Assembly: GCF_005960665.1 (NCBI RefSeq)
Contig: NZ_CP040676.1
Coordinates: 1,250,501-1,314,500, forward strand
Length of the DNA stretch: 64,000 nt
Source of the DNA: Exiguobacterium mexicanum
GTDB lineage: Bacteria; Bacillota; Bacilli; Exiguobacteriales; Exiguobacteriaceae
Direction: 5' to 3'
Numbering within the stretch: the stretch's first letter is position 1; every line of letters starts with the position of its first letter. Positions 60,578 through 64,000 of this stretch are shown one piece after another. Below the pieces are notes generated by a model. The model was given only the letters and a program-made list of their open reading frames with translations, was not told the origin of the DNA and did no database searches. The translations under genes were made by a program, and so were the position numbers.

Positions 60578-61606
60578 ATGCAACTCGTCAGCCCTCGCTA
60601 CCTCGAGTCCGGGTATATGTGGCTCTTGTTCGTCGTCGGGGTGTTCACCGCCCTATACGGGAACGTCTTCCTCGCAAGTGTGATTATCGGGTTCAGCCTG
60701 TATGCGCTCATCATGCCGGAGTTATTATTCCGACTCGCTGAGTACGTCCACGTCGAAGTGACTGACGAACTGAAGCTGTTCCCGAACGATGAAGAGACGT
60801 ATACGCTCAAATTGATTTCGACGGCGCCCGTGCCCCTTGGCGTCGTCCGATTGTCGGGTTATCTCCATCCGACCGTCGAGTCGGAGGCGCACGCCTTCTG
60901 GCGCCAAGAGAACTTTGTCGGTCGTGAGGCGGCCGTCGCCTACACGCTTCCACTCAAGGCAATCAAGCGTGGTCCGATCCGCATGGAGGCGATCGGCATG
61001 GAGATCCGGGACCCGCTCCGTATGTTTTCGCTCTATAAAGAAGATCCGCTCGACCGTATCGGGTATGTGTTCCCTGAATTCCTGCCTTATCCGATCCCGA
61101 AGCGCCCTCCGACGTTACCAGGCGAAGAGATGGTCCGTCATAGCGCCTACCGTGACCCGGAGACGTTCCAGTCGGTGGCGCCGTATCACGGACAGCCGAT
61201 GCGGCAACTGTATTGGTCGGCCTACGCGAAGACAGGTGAACTGCTCGCCCGTACCGAGCAACCCGTCCAGGCGAACGAATATGTCGTCGTGCTCGACTTG
61301 TTGACGAAAGACGGGCGCGCCCTCACCCATCAGATGGAACGGTTGATCTCGCAGGCTGCGGCGCTATGCCGCGACTTCGAGAAAGAGAACGCGAGCTATG
61401 GGCTGATCGTCCCGACCCTGACGAAGGAAGGCATCACTTATGACCTCGCCCCGGGAAGCGGTGAGACGCATTTCCGCAAGGTCATGACGACGCTCGCCTG
61501 CCTGTCGGAACGGGATTTCCCACTCGCCCGGTCGCTATTCGAACGGAAGGTCGCCAAATACGGCGGCAGCCAATCCATTTTACGACTCGGAGGTGACGGA
61601 CGATGA
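60578..61606 (+). CDS. DUF58-domain membrane protein (MoxR partner)
   Basis: A 342-residue protein with two N-terminal membrane segments (YMWLLFVVGVFTALYGNVFLASVIIGFSLYALIM) and a DUF58 domain whose RHSAYRDPETFQSVAPYHGQPMRQLYWSAYAKTGELLAR block is the family core. The vWA-like domain follows as VVVLDLLTKDGR. Its start is one base after the MoxR stop, and it overlaps the next gene by four bases. Pairs of MoxR and DUF58 occur next to transglutaminase-like proteins in many bacteria. Confidence 0.87.
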   Translation: MQLVSPRYLESGYMWLLFVVGVFTALYGNVFLASVIIGFSLYALIMPELLFRLAEYVHVEVTDELKLFPNDEETYTLKLISTAPVPLGVVRLSGYLHPTVESEAHAFWRQENFVGREAAVAYTLPLKAIKRGPIRMEAIGMEIRDPLRMFSLYKEDPLDRIGYVFPEFLPYPIPKRPPTLPGEEMVRHSAYRDPETFQSVAPYHGQPMRQLYWSAYAKTGELLARTEQPVQANEYVVVLDLLTKDGRALTHQMERLISQAAALCRDFEKENASYGLIVPTLTKEGITYDLAPGSGETHFRKVMTTLACLSERDFPLARSLFERKVAKYGGSQSILRLGGDGR

Positions 61607-62580
61607 GACTACTCTGGTGGGTGTTCGCCGCGTTCTATGTCGGTCACGTGTTTCCGCTCGTCTTTCTGCTGACGCTCCGTTTGCCGCGCAACTGGCAGCT
61701 CGGGGTGCAGACGGCCCTGAGCATCGCCGCGCTCTTGTTCTCGTATGAGATGAGCATCACGCTACTGTTGTTCACGTACGTCCACGCCTTTATCCGTACG
61801 CTCGATTGGACGGACCGTTACGCGATCGCAAGTGTGCTCTTCCTCATTGTCGATTGGTTGTTCCCGCCGGCGTCTCAGCCGCTGGCGATGATCGTCTTCC
61901 CGTTCTTGTTCTTGTTTTGGCAACGGAGCCTGTATTATCGCCGTGACTATAAACGGATGTTGTCCACGCTCGTCGTCGCCCTAGGGGTCGGCCTCGGTTT
62001 GGCGATAATCATCCGTACCATCAAAGAGCTATTGTTCGGCAATCTCGTCGCCTGGATTCAGCCCATCCTGATTTGGATCGGCGGTTGGTTCGACGGAGTC
62101 AATCTCGATCCGACCGATCGCGTCAACCGTATCCTCGTCCCGGACAATCCGAACATCGATGCCGAGACGATTTCAAACGAGACGTTACTCGAATCGGCGA
62201 CGAACCAATCGCTATTCTTGGTCGTCACGTTTCTCGTCGTTCTCGTCAGCGTCATCGCTTTATTCATCTATGTGCAACGCCGAAAAGAAATCCATGAGGA
62301 TGTGACGGTGCCGAAGCAACGCCATCAAGCGGCCGCTTCGGTTCGCCGCTCGACACGGGCCCCACGGCACGTCCGTCTGCTTGATGCCGGGAGACGTCTC
62401 GAACAGGCCCATCCCCGCCAGCGCGAAGAGACTGTTTCGGAATGGTTCGAACGAATCGGATTTACCGAAGGAAGTCGCTTTGCCACATGGCTGGAGGCGG
62501 CCGAGTACGGAGAGAAAGAAGCGCCGGCTCCAATCGTCGAGGCGTTCGAACGACATGTCACCCAGACGCTCAAACAATAA
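61603..62580 (+). CDS. Membrane protein, third gene of the MoxR-DUF58 operon
   Basis: A 325-residue protein with about seven N-terminal membrane segments, a periplasm-side stretch (about 155-210), one more membrane segment and a basic/acidic cytosolic C-terminus (REETVSEWFERIGFTEGSRFATWLEAAEYGEKEAPAPIVEAFE) like the DUF4129 tail of TgpA-type proteins. The transglutaminase core with its Cys-His-Asp triad, normally between, is not present. It overlaps the DUF58 gene by four bases (ATGA). Confidence 0.72.
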   Translation: MRLLWWVFAAFYVGHVFPLVFLLTLRLPRNWQLGVQTALSIAALLFSYEMSITLLLFTYVHAFIRTLDWTDRYAIASVLFLIVDWLFPPASQPLAMIVFPFLFLFWQRSLYYRRDYKRMLSTLVVALGVGLGLAIIIRTIKELLFGNLVAWIQPILIWIGGWFDGVNLDPTDRVNRILVPDNPNIDAETISNETLLESATNQSLFLVVTFLVVLVSVIALFIYVQRRKEIHEDVTVPKQRHQAAASVRRSTRAPRHVRLLDAGRRLEQAHPRQREETVSEWFERIGFTEGSRFATWLEAAEYGEKEAPAPIVEAFERHVTQTLKQ

Positions 62581-62629
62581 GACCAGCCAGATGACCGGAC
62601 TTTCCGGGACACCTGACTGGTCTTTTTTT
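62579..62629 (+). terminator. Terminator of the MoxR-DUF58 operon
   Basis: AAGACCAGCCAG pairs with CTGACTGGTCTT, then TTTTTTT; an inner CCGG/CCGG hairpin fills the loop. Confidence 0.85.
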
Positions 62630-64000
62630 AAAGAATCGGGCTGAGCAAGCGCGACACGCTCTCTTTGAAGCGAATCCATTTCGTTCGTGTCTCATAACGC
62701 TCAACCGTTAACCTGTCAGCACATGCGAGGTCTCGATCGAATGCATCGATGACGGACTGGGCCACGACCTCGTCATATACGAGCGCCGAGATCTCGAAAT
62801 TGAGTCGGAAACTGCGGGCGTCGATGTTCGTCGTGCCGATCGAGGCGACCTCGCCATCGATGACGAGCGTCTTCGCGTGCAAAAAGCCGCCTTCATACGT
62901 ATATACTTCGGCCCCGTAGCGGACAAGCTCGGCCGCATTCGTATACGTCGCCCAGTAGACAAACATATGGTCCGGCTTGTTCGGGATCATCAGGCGGATT
63001 TTCGTCCCGGACATGAGCGCATTGCGGCAGGCGTCGAGGAAGCTGGCGTCAGGGATGAAATAAGGGGTCTGGATGTAAATCGTCTCTTTCGCCTCGGTGA
63101 TCATCTTGACGAGCATGTTTTTCAAGTGCTCGGTCGATGAGTTCGGGCCCGATGTGACGATTTGCACCGGTGATTTGGCCGTCTCAATAAGGATGGACGG
63201 CCAAATGAAATCCTCTTTCTCGGCTCGATGCTTCGTCGGTACGGCACGGTTCCAATCGAGGAGGAAACGCTCGAGCAGTTCTCGGACCGCCTCCCCTCTC
63301 ATCCGTAGATGCACATCGCGCCAATAGCCGAACTGACGATTCGTCCCGAGGTATTCATTCCCGACGTTGAAACCACCGATATAGCCGATCTCCCCATCGA
63401 TGATACATAGCTTTCGGTGATTCCGGTTATTGACGCGGAAGTTGATACCGAGGCGTGACGGGAAGAACGATTTGACCTCGCCGCCGTGCGCGAGCAGTTG
63501 TTTAAAATGGGAACGTCGCAATCCGCGGGAGCCGACGGCGTCATAGAGCAGACGGACCTTGACCCCTTCCTTGGCCCGTCGCGTCAAGGCCGAGATGAGC
63601 GCCTGACCGAGCGGGTCGTTTTGGATGATATAGTATTGGATGTTGATTTCCTTTGTTGCCACCTCGATGTCATGGAACAACGCATCGAACTTCTGCTCGC
63701 CGTCATGGATGACTTGAATTGCATTATGATACGTCACGAGCGCATTCGTGGAGGATAAGTTCAAGCGGGCGAGGCGACGATACTTGGATAAGAGCGGATC
63801 ACTGGCGAACAAGCCGCCATGGGCGTCGAGCTCAGTCAACTGGTTATGGACGTGTTCCGCGTATTCATGCCGTCGTTCCTCGTCGACTTGGTAGAAGTTA
63901 TTCGATTTGATTAATCGTCCGAAGAAGATATAGATGAAGAATCCGAGCAGCGGCACGAAGAATAAAACAAGTAGCCAGGCCCACGTCGACCCGATATCGC
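62628..64000 (-). CDS. cls: Cardiolipin synthase (partial, runs off the window)
   Basis: A phospholipase-D-family enzyme that joins two phosphatidylglycerols into cardiolipin. Both HxKxxxxD motifs are present (HRKLCIIDG and HAKTLVIDG), together with GFNVGNEYLG and TTNIDARSFRLNFE. The gene is cut: in frame before GTG 63956 the reading continues as STWAWLLVLFFVPLLGFF, the usual second membrane helix of Cls, so the true start lies beyond 64000. The visible part has 457 codons or so and lacks only the first helix region. Confidence 0.92.
   Translation of the reverse strand, partial: DIGSTWAWLLVLFFVPLLGFFIYIFFGRLIKSNNFYQVDEERRHEYAEHVHNQLTELDAHGGLFASDPLLSKYRRLARLNLSSTNALVTYHNAIQVIHDGEQKFDALFHDIEVATKEINIQYYIIQNDPLGQALISALTRRAKEGVKVRLLYDAVGSRGLRRSHFKQLLAHGGEVKSFFPSRLGINFRVNNRNHRKLCIIDGEIGYIGGFNVGNEYLGTNRQFGYWRDVHLRMRGEAVRELLERFLLDWNRAVPTKHRAEKEDFIWPSILIETAKSPVQIVTSGPNSSTEHLKNMLVKMITEAKETIYIQTPYFIPDASFLDACRNALMSGTKIRLMIPNKPDHMFVYWATYTNAAELVRYGAEVYTYEGGFLHAKTLVIDGEVASIGTTNIDARSFRLNFEISALVYDEVVAQSVIDAFDRDLACADRLTVERYETRTKWIRFKESVSRLLSPIL

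Overview
The window looks like chromosome from a low-GC-lineage Gram-positive bacterium (Bacillota, order Bacillales), most likely Exiguobacterium or a close relative. The grounds are Bacillus-like gene content: two S-box (SAM) riboswitches, a yneT-like gene followed by parE and parC, an Spx-like protein, a YflT-like stress protein behind a SigB-like promoter, strong AGGAGG ribosome binding sites and many GTG/TTG starts. The genus is inferred from gene families and codon use and was not checked against a database. From about 7.8 kb onward the DNA is visibly GC-richer, with C/G third codon positions. The first ~7.3 kb is AT-rich and clearly imported.

Region by region: (1) 1-7330 is an acquired heavy-metal island: cadC-cadA behind a perfect CadC-type operator, a CadD-like exporter, an IS3-family transposase remnant, merR-merA behind a MerR-type promoter with a 20-bp spacer, and an ISL3-family transposase broken by an in-frame stop. 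No MerT/MerP transport gene or MerB is present. (2) 7331-31420 is a mixed housekeeping region: a secreted nuclease lipoprotein, an oxidoreductase, an alanine/sodium symporter, putP, a D,D-carboxypeptidase, a FAD/Rieske oxidoreductase, an M32 carboxypeptidase, a GDPD, a DUF4397 surface protein coupled to its own sortase, a MarR regulator, a RelA/SpoT-domain protein, a glutamine synthetase, a peptide transporter and an MFS exporter. The exporter sits behind a small leader ORF and a terminator, a classical attenuator layout. (3) 31421-36677 is a methionine block: S-box/mtnE with a hydroxycarboxylate-dehydrogenase-like partner, then S-box/metQNI. (4) 36678-46260 holds an Spx-like protein with a CxxS motif, DUF302, a cluster of three lipoproteins, a soluble PAS chemoreceptor, a YgjP-like metallopeptidase, a C-S lyase and two unknown proteins. 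(5) 46308-48638 is a 2.3-kb module of a GGDEF protein and a Xer-type tyrosine recombinase, bracketed by two nearly identical 27-bp, dif-like sites in direct orientation. (6) 48757-53666 is yneT-like, parE, parC. (7) 53732-64000 carries DinB, Nudix, MBL and GNAT enzymes, an amino-acid ABC importer lacking its ATPase, a MoxR/DUF58 operon, and a cardiolipin synthase cut by the window edge.

The two most interesting signals are the dif-like repeats around the recombinase/GGDEF pair next to the topoisomerase IV genes, and the leader-peptide attenuator of the MFS exporter. No CRISPR array, rRNA or tRNA gene was seen.
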